64,000 nucleotides of DNA. It comes from Pleurotus ostreatus/Saccharomyces cerevisiae fusant (Eukaryota > Opisthokonta). A model generated the notes under the pieces. It saw nothing but the letters and a program-made list of their open reading frames with translations, did no database searches and was not told the DNA's origin. Position 1 is the stretch's first letter. The number at the start of each line of letters is the position of its first letter. Shown one piece after another: positions 11,668-22,651 of this stretch. Location of the stretch: assembly GCA_024196135.1 (NCBI GenBank), contig JAMQCK010000003.1, positions 124,001 to 188,000 on the forward strand, given 5' to 3'. The position numbers and the translations under genes are program-made.

Positions 11668-12604
11668 CTTGCACGGCTCAGTTTCACTTCCTCTGAGTGA
11701 AGATAATTCTTCAAAGCTTCCTCAAATAAACTAGGTCTGACTGGGCAATATGACCAGTAAATTACTTACCTCGGCCCGCAGAGGACAAGGCTCGGTGAGC
11801 TTGGCCCGACTTGGCCGACTGCGCGCGCCCCATACATCCCCGAGTTCTCTAAGCTCAGGATTAGCGCAGGGAGTCATCGATCATCTTGGAAGGCGCTGAG
11901 GGTCATCGACAGGATGACTTTCCCTCAAGAATTTCGCGTATCAGCTCGGGCCTCATGTCGAAAACGGTGACGCGATACCCATTCCACCGATTGTCGAGTC
12001 TCGTTTTCGCTGAATTTGCCAGCGCATGTGCAAACACCGTTACCGGGCCCAGCGACATAGCACGGAGCGTTTCTATATGTAAGAAAGCCGAGCAAAGAAC
12101 AAGGCGCTCCTGATCAAACTCCTGATCTTCGCGACGCGACATGCACGTGATCGTACAGATTTCGGCAAATGCCGTACGCTCTTCAGTGCGGTCTCTCTCC
12201 TGCCTTTGTCAAGTGCACTCGTACGATTAGATTGTCCGACAAGACCGACGATGGTCGCACAGAAAACCTCCCGTATGTGTGCGTAGTCCGGCTCGACAGT
12301 CAGCAATCGTGCGTCTTTGTAACCCATATGATTCATGCGCCATCCGAGCCACAACGTTCTCGCGACCTTCCACGCTGATTTAGAGCCATACACATACCCT
12401 CCCCTCTCGTAAACCGCACACCTCCCAAGTCGTACCAGCAATACAGTGACCCCACCCCTATCCAAAGAACCACTTTACCGAGAGATGTGGCTTGACGGCC
12501 CAAACGACGCGGTAGTTCAACCGCGGTTGCGCTACCGCGCGCCACGTTGATGTCCGATTGATCAAGGCAGCACCCGTCACCAGTACCTTCCGCATCCTGC
12601 CAAT

Positions 12605-12610
12605 TATAAG
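12605..12610 (+). promoter_or_regulatory. TATA-like element of the dienelactone hydrolase gene
   Basis: TATAAG about 78 bp upstream of the start codon, at a normal distance for a fungal core promoter. Confidence 0.45.
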
Positions 12611-12682
12611 ACGCACGCCTTCACACCGCCAGAACCATCTTCCCCGCCCCTTCACCTCTACCACCATCTTCCACACTCGAAA

Positions 12683-13638
12683 ATGAGCTTCTGCAAGGAC
12701 TGCGTCCGCGGTGAGTGGCGCGCGCAGATCGGCGCCGATCGTGGCTGATAGGCGCCAGGCGTTCGCTGGGAGGGCACGCCTACCGGTAAGATCGAGAAGA
12801 TCAACGGCGTCGACACGTACATCGCGACGCCCGAGGTGGACTACCCGAAGGACAAGGTGCTCCTCCTGCTCACGGACATCTACGGCCTCCCGCTGGTCAA
12901 CAACCAGGTGCGTACGATGCGCGTCATGGCGTACATACGCAGCTGATATGCCTGCCTCAGCTTCTCGCGGATGATTACGCGGCCAACGGCTTCAAGACGG
13001 TCATCCCGGACTACCTGAACGGCGATGCTGCGCCCCCGGATGCGTTGACGCCCACGGTGCGTGGTGATTTGACGACGCGAGCGCCGTATACTCATGCATC
13101 GCAGAGCAACTGGAACATTCAGCAGTGGTTCCCCAACCATGGCGCCGACAAGACGCGCCCGACCCTCGACAAGGTCATCGCCGGCCTCAAGGAGCAGGGC
13201 GTCACGACCTTCGGTGCCGTCGGCTACTGCTTCGGCGGTGCGCACCCATCCCATCCCCACTATAACCTCCCTCTAACATCCACCCTCCCCGCAGCCCGCT
13301 ACGTCTTCGACCTCGCCTTCGACGGCGTCATCAAGTCCGCCGCCGTCGCGCACCCGTCGCTCCTCCAGGTCCCCGCCGACATCGAGCGGTACGCGAAGAC
13401 GAGCGTGCCGCTGCTCATCGAGAGCTGCGAGGTCGACTCCATGTTCCCGCCGGAGCTGCAGGCGAAGACGGACGAGATTCTGGGCGATGGCAAGTTTGCG
13501 CCTGGCTACAAGCGCAACTACTGGGCTGGCTGCCACCATGGGTTCGCTGTGCGTGGTGACCAGAGCAACCCCGCCATCAAAGCGGGCAAGGAGGGCGCGT
13601 TCAAGAACATGGTGGAATGGACGGCGAAGCATCTGTAA
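12683..13638 (+). CDS. Dienelactone hydrolase family protein
   Basis: Alpha/beta hydrolase of about 245 residues. It begins MSFCKDCVRGVRWEGTPTGK, the usual start of fungal dienelactone hydrolases. Later features are VLLLLTDIYGL, LLADDYAANGFKTVIPDYL, the nucleophile motif GYCFGG, LLIESCEVDSMFPPE (probable acid region) and CHHGFAVRGD (probable His). So the Cys-type catalytic set appears present. Introns: 12712-12758 (phase 1, giving CVRG-VRWEG), one after PLVNNQ, one after DALTP, and one after GYCFGG. The family cleaves lactone rings in aromatic degradation, but many fungal members have no known substrate. It stands alone between the exchanger and COX subunit genes on plus. Family assignment is firm; function is general only. 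Confidence 0.92.
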
Positions 13639-14356
13639 ATTGGACGATGAAGAAGTAACGATGTAATATATGTAGTCAACAGAGCATGCATGCGTACATG
13701 GTAATCAGAGGACAGGAAAATATCCCAACGAGCCATGGCGAGCAAGAGGCGACATGCTCTTCGCGATCGTTGGTCGCAGAAGTGATCAGTGAGGGTCGAA
13801 GACTGCCTTCTACCTCTACCTGAAAAGTCAGCCAGTAGCTGCGTATGCGAAAGTGCATTGTGAGTGGGCAGGGCGAGATGCATTTTTGAATCTGAGCGAG
13901 ACGGCAGCGTGAGGGTAGGCTTTCGGGCGGTGCCACAAATCGACTTCCTGGACCTGAGACGTAGCAAACATCATTCCTATGACCTTCGGTTGGGCGTTGT
14001 AGAGTCATCTTGTACGAAATTCGTCTGCCAAAAAGCGGGGAGGTGCGAGCTTGAAGTGGTCGTGCATGCAGACCCAAAGTCGATAGCCGCCTACCACGAG
14101 CAGAGCTGAACGCGTAAAACGCCGATTTCGCTAGCGACATTCCGAAATGGACTGGTGTATTCGCCGCAGATGAGAGCAGGAGCCAAGGATCATTTTGCGT
14201 CAAATGCGGGGAACGCTACGGGCTCGACGCAGTCCAGGCCGCCCATTGGAGGCGATCGGGAGGAGCCGGTGTGACGTGACCCCTAGCGCATCCCGCTTTT
14301 TCGCACGCCTTTTCCTCTCCAAACCGCGACTCCCGCGCGCCTCCTCCCAACGCACC
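13639..14356. other. Intergenic stretch upstream of the COX subunit gene
   Basis: Holds the 3' end of the dienelactone hydrolase transcript and the promoter of the next gene. No supported coding region; open frames across 13676-14203 have no domain features. Confidence 0.4.
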
Positions 14357-14951
14357 ATGCTCCGCGCCGTCTCCGCCGTCCGCCCCGCTGCCCGCGCCAG
14401 CGCGCGCGCCGTCCGCGCGCTCTCCACCACCGCCCGCGTCGCCTCCCACGGCCACGAAGCGCCCAAGCTCTACGGCCCCGGAGGCAAGCCCGGCGAGATC
14501 CCCAGCAACTGGGAGCAGGCGACCGGTCTCGAGCGTCTCGAGCTCCTCGGTGACCTGCAGGGCATCAAGGTCTTTGACGACAGCCCGCTCGACTCCAGCC
14601 GCATCGGCACGAAGAAGGACCCGATCCGCGTCCCCTCTTTCGTGCGTGATTGGCGTTAGGCGTGCGGGGAAGCTGGCTGACTTGCGATATTCCATGCAGG
14701 ACCATGACCGTGTCATCGGCTGCACTGGCTCCCCGGCTGACTCTCACCACGTCCTCTGGTTCCACGTGCGCGAGGGCAAGCAGACGCGCTGCACTGAGTG
14801 CGGCTCCGGTGCGTGGGCTTGTTGGCCTCGGCGTACCTCAACTGACGATATCCTTCCAGTCTACGAGCTCGACCTCATCTCCGAGGACCGTGCCATGATC
14901 TCCCTCGAGCCCCCTGCGGCAAAGAAGCTCTCCGCGGACGCAGAGAACTAG
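14357..14951 (+). CDS. COX4: Cytochrome c oxidase subunit IV, zinc-binding type (COX4/COXVb)
   Basis: Nuclear-encoded subunit of respiratory complex IV in the inner mitochondrial membrane. The first 34 or so residues are rich in Arg, Ala and Ser without acids (MLRAVSAVRPAARASARAVR), a good mitochondrial presequence. The mature part has GKPGEIPSNWEQATGLERLELLG and IRVPSFVDHDRVIGCTGSP. The zinc region is HHVLWFHVREGKQTRCTECGSVYEL, with a CxxC pair and an upstream Cys that normally bind Zn. It ends AKKLSADAEN, about 160 residues, normal for the family. Two introns: 14642-14699 (phase 0) and 14819-14859 (phase 1). The first ATG in frame that gives the presequence was chosen. Confidence 0.95.
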
Positions 14952-16123
14952 ATGTTCTATCCCTAATGATATTCATTTTCTCCTCTGCCAATCAAGAATC
15001 ATTCGGAAGCATGCTTCGTGGTCTCCTATTGCCCCCGGGTCTGCATCTTTCCAGCGCTCTCAGTCAAGCAGGCGGTATGCGCGAATATGCTCGCCTACGC
15101 AGTCGTCGAGATTTGCGTCTAGATCACGTCGTCGAGCCTACAGAAGGCAACCTTGACAGCTCATGTACTCCCTGTTATTCTTCCCTCTTGCACAGCGCCA
15201 GCCAATGCTATCTAGTCGGCCTGAACCGCCCAACCACCCACACGCCGACCATGTTTCGATGAATGGAGCTGCAAGCAGGCCCAACTCATCCGCCGCATCA
15301 GAGGCGCGCAAAGTTGCATGTGCACAATTTCCTGCCTCAGTGGACTGTAGCATGGCTAGCAATCCTAATTGCGCATCCGCCAACGCATATGGCAGGGATC
15401 CTCAAAACAGCGGGGATCATGCCGCTGAAGGTGAAGGTGGCGGCGGCTCACCAAGTGACGGCACGCGGTTCAGCACGGGATGCTGAGGTTGTTGCAGACC
15501 AGATGTTGACACCCTCGCCTTGAACGACGTCGGAGCCAGTGTGCCCGCTCAACTTCAACACGCAACACGCGAGCCGGCGGCGGCTGAGGTTGCGAGGCGC
15601 TACGGCGAGGACAACAGGCGAGCATTGTCGTGGTGAGTGCCCTTGAATCGTGGACGTCGCGAGAGGAAACCTAGACCGGTGGTGCATTGTTCGTGGAGGG
15701 GCGGTGCGTACAATGGAGCCGCTATGGGATGGCACAGGCGTGAAGAGCAGGAGGCAGGAGGAGGTCCAGGGGGGTCGCTGACAGTGTTTGGATGCCAAAA
15801 AAGCCACTCGACAGGCGCCTGCGCAATCGAGGCGACCATTAGGCGCCCAATGCCTTTGCAGGACTTCGGGAGAAGACATTATACCGCTTATGCTACTCTG
15901 CTTCGGCGTTCGCACGCTCCCAGGGAAGCACGTACGAGAATGAATATTGTGTCTGTCGAGGACGTATCGCTGCCGTTCTCATCCAACACAGCTTATTACC
16001 TCCTCTACTCCAGGTCATCTCCTCGTCCTTTGGCCAGCGCCTGGTATATTCTGCTACGTACATACGCGCCCTTGAGCATGATGAGGCTTGTGATGCCCTT
16101 TTGTGTCTCGCTCGTCAAAAATA
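14952..16123. other. Intergenic stretch without a supported gene
   Basis: Two overlapping plus frames of 75 and 86 codons sit at 15259-15523, the second with a short hydrophobic stretch (WTVAWLAILIA). Neither has recognisable features or clear splice context, so I leave both uncalled. Confidence 0.35.
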
Positions 16124-16448
16124 AGGATGCAGTTGAGTTGTAGGTCCAAAACACGGCGAAGGCCGAAATCTCGTGACCTTACTGATAATTCCGAACTTGG
16201 CAAGCCGCCGCGACGCGTCTCTGTCCCGACCTTCATGATCGCTTCAGCGATGGTTTCGCGAGGCAAATATACAGCGATGCTCTCCTGAAAGTCGCAAAGG
16301 AAGAGGGTCCAGTTGCTTTGTGACCTACGCCCACAGCACCGGGGCGACGCGTAGTCTCGGGAGTTTAAAAGCCGAACTTCGGTCGACCATATTCTTCGGA
16401 CGGACTGTGTTCGCGTTCTTCAGCTTGCACCCGCGATCGGCATGCACA
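16124..16448 (+). promoter_or_regulatory. Conserved upstream block of copy 2, with a short upstream ORF
   Basis: Counterpart of the block upstream of copy 1 at 6734-7062 in inverted orientation. An upstream ORF runs 16124-16288 (about 54 codons) in the frame shared with copy 1, including PKSRDLT and LGKPPRRV. The region 16150-16270 is the best conserved part. The CGGGGCGACGCGT box is at about 16339. It shows that the duplication carried the promoter or 5' leader as well as the coding exons. Confidence 0.6.
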
Positions 16449-18424
16449 ATGGCCACTCCAGAGGACCAGTCTCTGCCAAAGCCGATCGACGCAGGAGACG
16501 GGCAACTCGAGATACTGACTGTACCGAGACCACTGGCAGTTATCCCCCATTCCCTAGAGGAAATTCGTCAGAAGACCTGTGAATCCATCGCCTCCAGATT
16601 GTGCGCGGGTAGGATGCCGCTGTACCCTGCTATCGCGCTTCCGCTCTGTGTGTTGTCTTCTCTCGCTTCTGGCGGTGTAGCTGGCTTCACCTTGCGCGTC
16701 GTAACGAGGAATGTTAGCATCTATGGCTTCTTCCCAGGTACGTCTATACCCCAAGTGCACCTCTCGCTCGTGGTTTGACGCACTCTACAGCACATGCCTC
16801 TAGCTGGGCCGAAGCCTACGCCTTTCGCGCGAATATGCCGCTCAATGATCTACTAGAGGTTAAAAGACGAATCTTTGCTGATGTGAGCTTGCTACGATCC
16901 AAGGCTGACTTTCAGGCTTCCGCGAGCTGGCATATGGTAAAGCCGATCATTCTCAGCCGCTTTGATTACTGGTTGTATGGAGCGTGTTTCGGTATTGCGC
17001 TGATGCTCTTCAGAAAAGTCCATGTATACCCCCTTCCCAAGGGTGCACTCCGCATATTCAACGAGTGCGCGATTCGGCTACAACTCAGTGAGTCCCCCTT
17101 CACTGGATCTCTTAACATGGCTCATCGCTCGCTCGCTCAGTCCTCGAGACCGCTGCCTACATAGGCGGCAGCCTGGGTATATACTATTTCTACGCCAAAC
17201 AGTTTCGCTCTGCAGATGTGCGAGCTGCGCTGTCTGAGAGGATGCAGTCCATAGAGCAGCGCAGAGCGTGGTACAGAGAGTACGCCTCGACGCAGGCATC
17301 GTCTGCCTTGAAGATCGCTACTATATCTTCCTTGGTGGCGATACCAACTGCATTGGGGTCCGCACTCGAATTAGGATACACAGTCAACAATTATCATTCT
17401 CTGCCTTTCGTCAAGCTTTATGCTCGTCGGGCAGGATTTTGGGGTAGCTTGGGTAGGTCTCTTACCGTGTTGAGAAGCATAACATGAGAAACTAAGGGTC
17501 TGGATGGCCACACTTAGCCGTTGAGCGCTGAGCGTTGAGACAAGATCAACTCGGCTTCGGAGCACTTCGTCCGCCCCGCGAGCGATGGAGCGGTGATGCG
17601 CGTTGATGCGCCGCCTGTGATTCGGATATTCCCGTGTCACGCAGTCTCCGAGCAGCTCCTCACCTTTCGGCCTCCTGCACTCGATGTGTGCCACGTATAT
17701 CGGTTTTGAGAGTGCTCAAGGTGAGTCATCATCACAGCTCGCGGACAAGGTCCGAGTATCGGCATGACAGCCTTACTCTGCAGAAGAGAGACCATAGGCG
17801 TGACAGGCATGTTCAACTTTTGTGACGCGGCGTGGGCGGGCGGCGGACGCCGAGAATCATGTTTCCGCTGACGGCGTGCCTAGTTTATTATCTCTCAACG
17901 CTCAGCGCTCAGCGACTAAGTGTGGCCGTCCTGAGCCTAAGTCATTGCCGCCATCTAGGACTTCTGGCTATGATGCCGATAATGCGCGACCTGCTCGTAG
18001 AGGGCATCACGCCATCTAACGCAGTGCAGGAGTATAGGGCTGCTCTACAAAGCGTAAGCCTCCAATCAAGTCCAGAAACCACGTCTATTCATCGTCGTGT
18101 ATAGGACATCTCTCGGGCTTGGGACAAGCATATTCTTTGCGGTGCGCTTCTCGGAGGGTCGGCCGTGCCGTTCTTGATCAGGCGTGCGCCCACGATCCAT
18201 ATCATGCACGACTTCGTACGTGCTGGGCGATTCATGCGCTCGCCGCGCAACGTCTTCGTCCGTGAGTTCCAAATTTCGGCGCAAGGTCTAGGAGGCTAAC
18301 CACTTCTGTCAAAGTCGGTAGCGCCAGTATCATGCTGGGAGGAAGCCTCGGCTCATTGGCGTTCATCGCGCGTCACTTGCTCAAGTCAAGGTCCAATGGC
18401 GGCGGTGAAGTTCCTCGTCCTTAG
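16449..18424 (+). CDS. Multi-pass membrane protein, unknown family, copy 2 (MITE in an intron)
   Basis: Paralogue of copy 1, unrecognised family, about 400 residues. It begins MATPEDQSLPKPIDAGDG and ends NGGGEVPRP. Visible segments include YPAIALPLCVLSSLASGGVAGF, YWLYGACFGIALMLFRK, AYIGGSLGIYYFYAKQF, the signature YREYASTQASSALK, ISSLVAIPTALGSAL, GLLAMMPIMRDLL, HILCGALLGGSAVPFLI and IMLGGSLGSLAFIARH. The two GGSLG helices sit in equivalent positions of two half-repeats. The intron at 17453-17958 is about 506 nt, against 66 nt or so at the same site in copy 1, because it holds a transposable element. Splicing across it gives SLG-LLAMMPIM, matching LLTVLPML of copy 1, so the gene is probably functional. 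The final join is FVL-GSAS across 18260-18314. Confidence 0.78.
17493..17940. mobile_element. MITE with 45 bp terminal inverted repeats and TAA target duplication (PIF/Harbinger, Tourist-like)
   Basis: The element runs 17496-17937 (442 bp). Left end 17496-17540 and the reverse complement of right end 17893-17937 match at 40 of 45 positions. Both begin GG and share GGCCACACTTAG and TGAGCGCTGAGCGTTGAGA. A TAA triplet flanks each side (17493-17495 and 17938-17940), as expected for the 3 bp TWA duplication of PIF/Harbinger elements. No transposase frame is inside, so it is non-autonomous. It lies wholly within an intron of membrane-family copy 2 and leaves both splice sites intact. Superfamily is inferred from TSD and end bases only. 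Confidence 0.8.
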
Positions 18425-18874
18425 GGGAATGTGTTGCATGTACTCGGGAAACAATTCGAACCATCTCCCCTCAAAACCAGTACGCACATCCTTCGTCGGT
18501 CTCATTGATTCGAGTACAATCCGCATACACGTGAACGCACTCCGATCAGAAGTTATATGAACTTGCAAGCCGCGCCGACGCGTCCGCTGGCCGGCCCATA
18601 GCATTTCTGCTCCGCTCAGACTGCGCTGTTCTCGACGACGTAAAGGAAGGCTTCTAGTGTCCATCTTCTTCGGTGAAAGCGAAGGTGTGGCTCATCGGCC
18701 GGGTCGACGCGTACCCTCGGAAGAGTATCTTCGCCTCATGCACTTCAGGCTATCGGCCCTACTTAACATGAAGGGCCCTTCAGCGAACGTATCCCGCCAC
18801 ACCTCCGGTCAGCTCTCCTGAGTATATCCTCGGCATACCCTGCCCTCGACGATTGTCTGCTGCCGCCGCTGGCA
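18425..18874. other. Spacer between copies 2 and 3
   Basis: About 450 bp containing the 3' end of copy 2 and the promoter of copy 3. It does not show the conserved upstream block seen before copies 1 and 2. No gene seen. Confidence 0.4.
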
Positions 18875-20310
18875 ATGAACTTCGATGTGATCACCAAGCA
18901 TTTCCGTAGCGGGCAAGCTCGCGCACCGGAGGACGACATCCGAGCGATCCTGAGCTCAAGGTATCGTGCCCTCTTCGGTGCCGCTGGCGTCGTGGCGTAT
19001 ACTGGGTACACTCTCGCCACGCGGGGGAGGGCTGGGGTCAGTCTTGGGGGCTTGGTTAGGACGACCGCTGTCATCTCCATCGCGCCACGTTCGTCATGCT
19101 CGTTTGCGTTTCCCGTACCCTTCATCTGACGGTCATCTCCACCAGCTTGGATAGCAAGCAATTTTGAAGCTAGCTGGCGATGCTCTGGCCTCGATCCTCA
19201 GGAGAGGCAGAGCTTGCTCTCCCGCCTTCAAAAGGACGTGGGTATCATATGGCTTCTACACGAGTACTCACTAACCCTCTCTAGCCAGCAATGACGCTTC
19301 CGGGGCCGTTCACCAATTGCGGAATGCTCGCCGGATTTCTGGCTTGCCTTGTGCTCTTCAAAAAGCGGCCCGTCCCATTGCTCATCAACGGGCTCGTCGA
19401 TCCGGAGATGTTTGCGCGCTCCCACTCGCCGCTGCGACGTGTGGTATACAATGGGACGGATTGTGAGTGCCGACCTGCGCCTGTGATTCTGCTCCTGATG
19501 CGCCTTCGCAGGGATGTTCGTGCCCATCGCCTTCGGCGGCCTCGGCGCTTTGGTTTACTACGCGAAGCGGGGTGTTGAGGTGCTGTCGCGCTCGGACCCA
19601 GCACCGGACACTACCGAGCCTAGGTCGAAGCTTCAGAAGCGACTAGTTGCAGCCAAGGAGCGCGTCCAAGACGGTCTTTCAGTTGCTCTGAAGCTGCGCT
19701 GGCTCCGTGACTACGCAATGATTCAGGCAAGCGCAGGCCTGAAGCTCGGCCTCTCATACTCCTGGTTTGCCATCCCCATGACCTTCATCTTCGTGCGCGG
19801 CACCCCTGGTACAGAACGTGTACTCATCCGGAATTGTGTGAGGAATGCAGGTCTCCTTAGTGCTTTTGGTAAGTTCGGCGCTTCACAATGGGTGCTTAAC
19901 TCCCCTAGCTGACGATTTCGTCCCGCAGCTTTTATATCTATATCGCCGGCTATCCATTCCCTTCTTGTCCTTGACATCGACGGCCGGACCAAGCAGTACC
20001 GCAAGGAACTGAAGTCGGCCTTCAGCCTCGATCGCTTGGATCGCTGCATGGCCATCGGCGCGGCGCTGGGCGGTTCTCTCCTCCCCCTGCTTACCGTCAA
20101 AGGCGCTCCGAAAGCCTACCTTGTGGACTTCGTGTCAAGCGGCAAGTTCGTGTACTCCTTCCGCAACATGGGCCCTCGTGAGTCTTTGTGTTCCGCTGCG
20201 CCTGTACAAGCGATGCTGATTACTCGAGCGCAGTGGGTGTCGGCGGTTTGGTCGTAGGCGCTGGCCTTGGCTCTCACATATCCATGGTCGCAAGCTTGAA
20301 GTCTACGTGA
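18875..20310 (+). CDS. Multi-pass membrane protein, unknown family, copy 3 (divergent)
   Basis: More distant paralogue of copies 1 and 2, in tandem with copy 2. It begins MNFDVITKHFRSGQ and ends SMVASLKST. The shared architecture is clear: IRAILSSRYRALFGAAGVVAY corresponds to the first helix, and MLAGFLACLVLFKKRPVP and PIAFGGLGALVYYAKR form the first helix pair. The signature WLRDYAMIQASAGLK is present, then LGLSYSWFAIPMTFIF, and the second pair AIGAALGGSLLPLLTVKGAP and GVGGLVVGAGLGSHIS. The exon joins I support are QKD|PAMTLPG across 19239-19284 and the last one, GP-LGVGG, across 20180-20231. The segment 19045-19148 holds an intron whose exact donor I could not fix. The divergence suggests this duplication is older than the copy 1/copy 2 one. 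Confidence 0.72.
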
Positions 20311-20561
20311 TCGTCGTCCACCGCGCACGCACATCCTTGTCGCCTTTTGTCACCTCCACTCATTGTAATTAGTCTGTCGCTACTCTTCGAGCTTCAATAT
20401 CGGTTCATTCGGTGGACTATTCCGCGTCTGAGAGAATCCTGAACGAATAGATATCGGCGTACACAACGCCACCATATACAACGTGAGTACACTAAATAAT
20501 GAGAGTAAGGTGCCGGGCATGAGCATACACTACTAACAGCAGTACTTTTCCTCCGGAACAT

Positions 20562-22651
20562 CTATGATGACAACGTCGGTACGACGGCGCCCTGCGGTAC
20601 TGCGGGAACAATCGGCGCGACACCCTTGTAGAAGCCCTCCTGCGTCTCGTTGGAGAGCTCTTCCAAGGACTTGTTCTTCGTCTCAGGGATGAGCAGCGTC
20701 GAGAAGATACCCGTCAACATGAAGAGGGCGAAGATCTCAAGACTGACAGGCGAGTCAGTATCAGTTGGTCCGGGACAGGATAGAATAGGCAAACGTACAT
20801 ATGCTTGACGAACGCGCTCGGGCCGCCGATGTCCTTGAGCTGCGCGAAGCCAACTTGCGCGATGATGGCGCCGAGCTTGCCAGAGGCGGCCGAGATACCG
20901 TGAGCGGTGGACCGGTAGCGCGTGGGGAAGACCTCGCCGGGGACGACGAACGTGGTCGTGTTCGGGCCGAAGTTCTGGAAGAAGTTCGCGAGGCAGTACA
21001 GGAAGACGAAGGCCTTCTTGGCGCCGTCGGTCTCCGTGAGCTTGTCGTAGCCGAAGCCCATGACTGTGAGGTCGGTTAGTCTGAGAGGAAGGACGTGAGA
21101 GGGGAAGAAAAGACGTACTGATGAACAGGATCGTGAGCATCGTGAAGCCCATGAGCTGGATGGGCTTGCGGCCCCAGGAGTCGATGAAGAGGAAGCTAAC
21201 CCAGTAGCCGGGGATAAGGCCGGCGGCGGAGAGGATGAGGTTGCCGACGCTGACGTTGTACATGTCGTCGTAGATGCGCTGCGTGCCGGTGGACTTCGGG
21301 GACCCGAACCCTATGGCGTCGAGGATGATGCTGGAGTTGAGACCAAGGCCGTAGAACGCGATCTGCGATGAGACGTAAGCAGCTGAAAGGTGCGAACGAG
21401 TGAGCGACATACATCGAGCGCAAACCACGACCACGCAGCACCAATGAGCACCTTCAGGTTGGACCACTGCGAGAAGTGGTGACGGAAGTCCGCCCAGCTG
21501 GCCTTCGGCGCCTCCGCGCGCTGCATCACGACATCATCGTCATGCTTGAATTTGCCCGTCGTCAGCACATTCGTGATGTCGTCCGCCGCCTGCTGCACAT
21601 TGCGCTCGATGTCCATCGTATAGCGCGGCGTCTCCGGGATCGTCAGGCGGAAGTACAGCGCAATGCAGCCGGGCACGCAACCGAGGCCGATGAGGATGCG
21701 CCAGCAATAGTCGACGTGGTCCATCGTCGCGGTGTTGTCGCCGAGGATGGAGTCCTTGTAGGCGGCGGTGACGATGAGGGCGATGAGCGCGGCGCAGAAA
21801 TTGCCCCAGCCCTGGAAGGCGAAGACGGCGGTCATGAGGCGGCCGCGAATCTTGGTAGAGGCAAACTCGGAGGAGATGACGGCGCTGAGGGGGTAGTCAC
21901 CACCGATGCCGACGCCCATCTGAAGACAGGTGAGTACGACGTCCGCTATGAGGCAGATTATTACTCACGATGAATCTCCAGACGACGAGTGCGCCAATGA
22001 TACCAACGGCCGGTGCATGGCCGCTAAGTGCTTGGGCGAAGGTGGCGATAATGATGATCATGAGCTCAACACCGTCTGTCCTGATGGTCAGCGACATCAG
22101 AGACCAGTGTGCCGATGTACTCACACATCCGTTTGCGACCAAGGTGGTCAGCCAGATACCCGAAAAGTAGCTGGCCGAAGAAAGTACCACACGGCGTAGC
22201 GACCTTGATGCCGAGGTCCTGGTCGGAATTCAGGGCCCTCTCTGAGATATTGTCAGAGACCGTAGGGCTACAGAGCGTGCATAAACTTACTCTCGGGAGG
22301 GTCCCCTGCCTTTACTGACCCGTATACGTAGCCGAGCATCTTCGACGCGATGTTGATCGCGAAGATGTCGTACCTACGCACGTTCTGTTAGCCCACGGCT
22401 TTGAGACAGAGCATGACCACGCACGCATCCGTGAAAAATCCAACACCAGCAACCATGGCCACCTTGACATGGAACCATCTATGGGCAGCCACAGGGTCAG
22501 CCAAGAATGCTTTTGAGACAGGCCAAGAAACGCACGAGAATTTAGCGTTGTCGACGTCCGCCAAGGCTGCTCGACGGCGCTCGTCGAGCACGTACGTCGC
22601 ATCCTCTCCTTTCTGAGCATCGGACGAGTGCGAATCCCTCTCGGAGGCCAT
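20562..22651 (-). CDS. PHO84: High-affinity phosphate:H+ symporter, PHO84-like (MFS)
   Basis: Twelve-helix plasma-membrane transporter for inorganic phosphate. The N-terminal exon starts [15 protein letters not shown]. Then come [59 protein letters not shown], and the family-specific [20 protein letters not shown]. The cytosolic loop has the [13 protein letters not shown] box ([16 protein letters not shown]). The second half has [62 protein letters not shown] and [14 protein letters not shown], ending AVVPTLSS. About nine exons. Size (about 550 residues) fits PHO84. Regulation by phosphate starvation is expected for the family; I see no Pho4-type CACGTG site in the upstream 500 bp. Confidence 0.93.

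Larger units (their letters stand above)
10753..12682. other. 1.9 kb intergenic stretch, largely empty
   Basis: Contains the promoter of the exchanger gene (divergent side) and that of the dienelactone hydrolase. A 10 bp palindrome AACACGTGTT (E-box core) lies at 11277-11286, next to a short AT-rich run. I see no gene with family features. A 37-codon signal-peptide-like ORF at 11554 is listed separately. Confidence 0.4.

Noticed and set aside
15259..15523. Two overlapping frames of 75 and 86 codons
   Set aside because: One has a short hydrophobic run, but there is no presequence, family box or clear promoter to choose between them.
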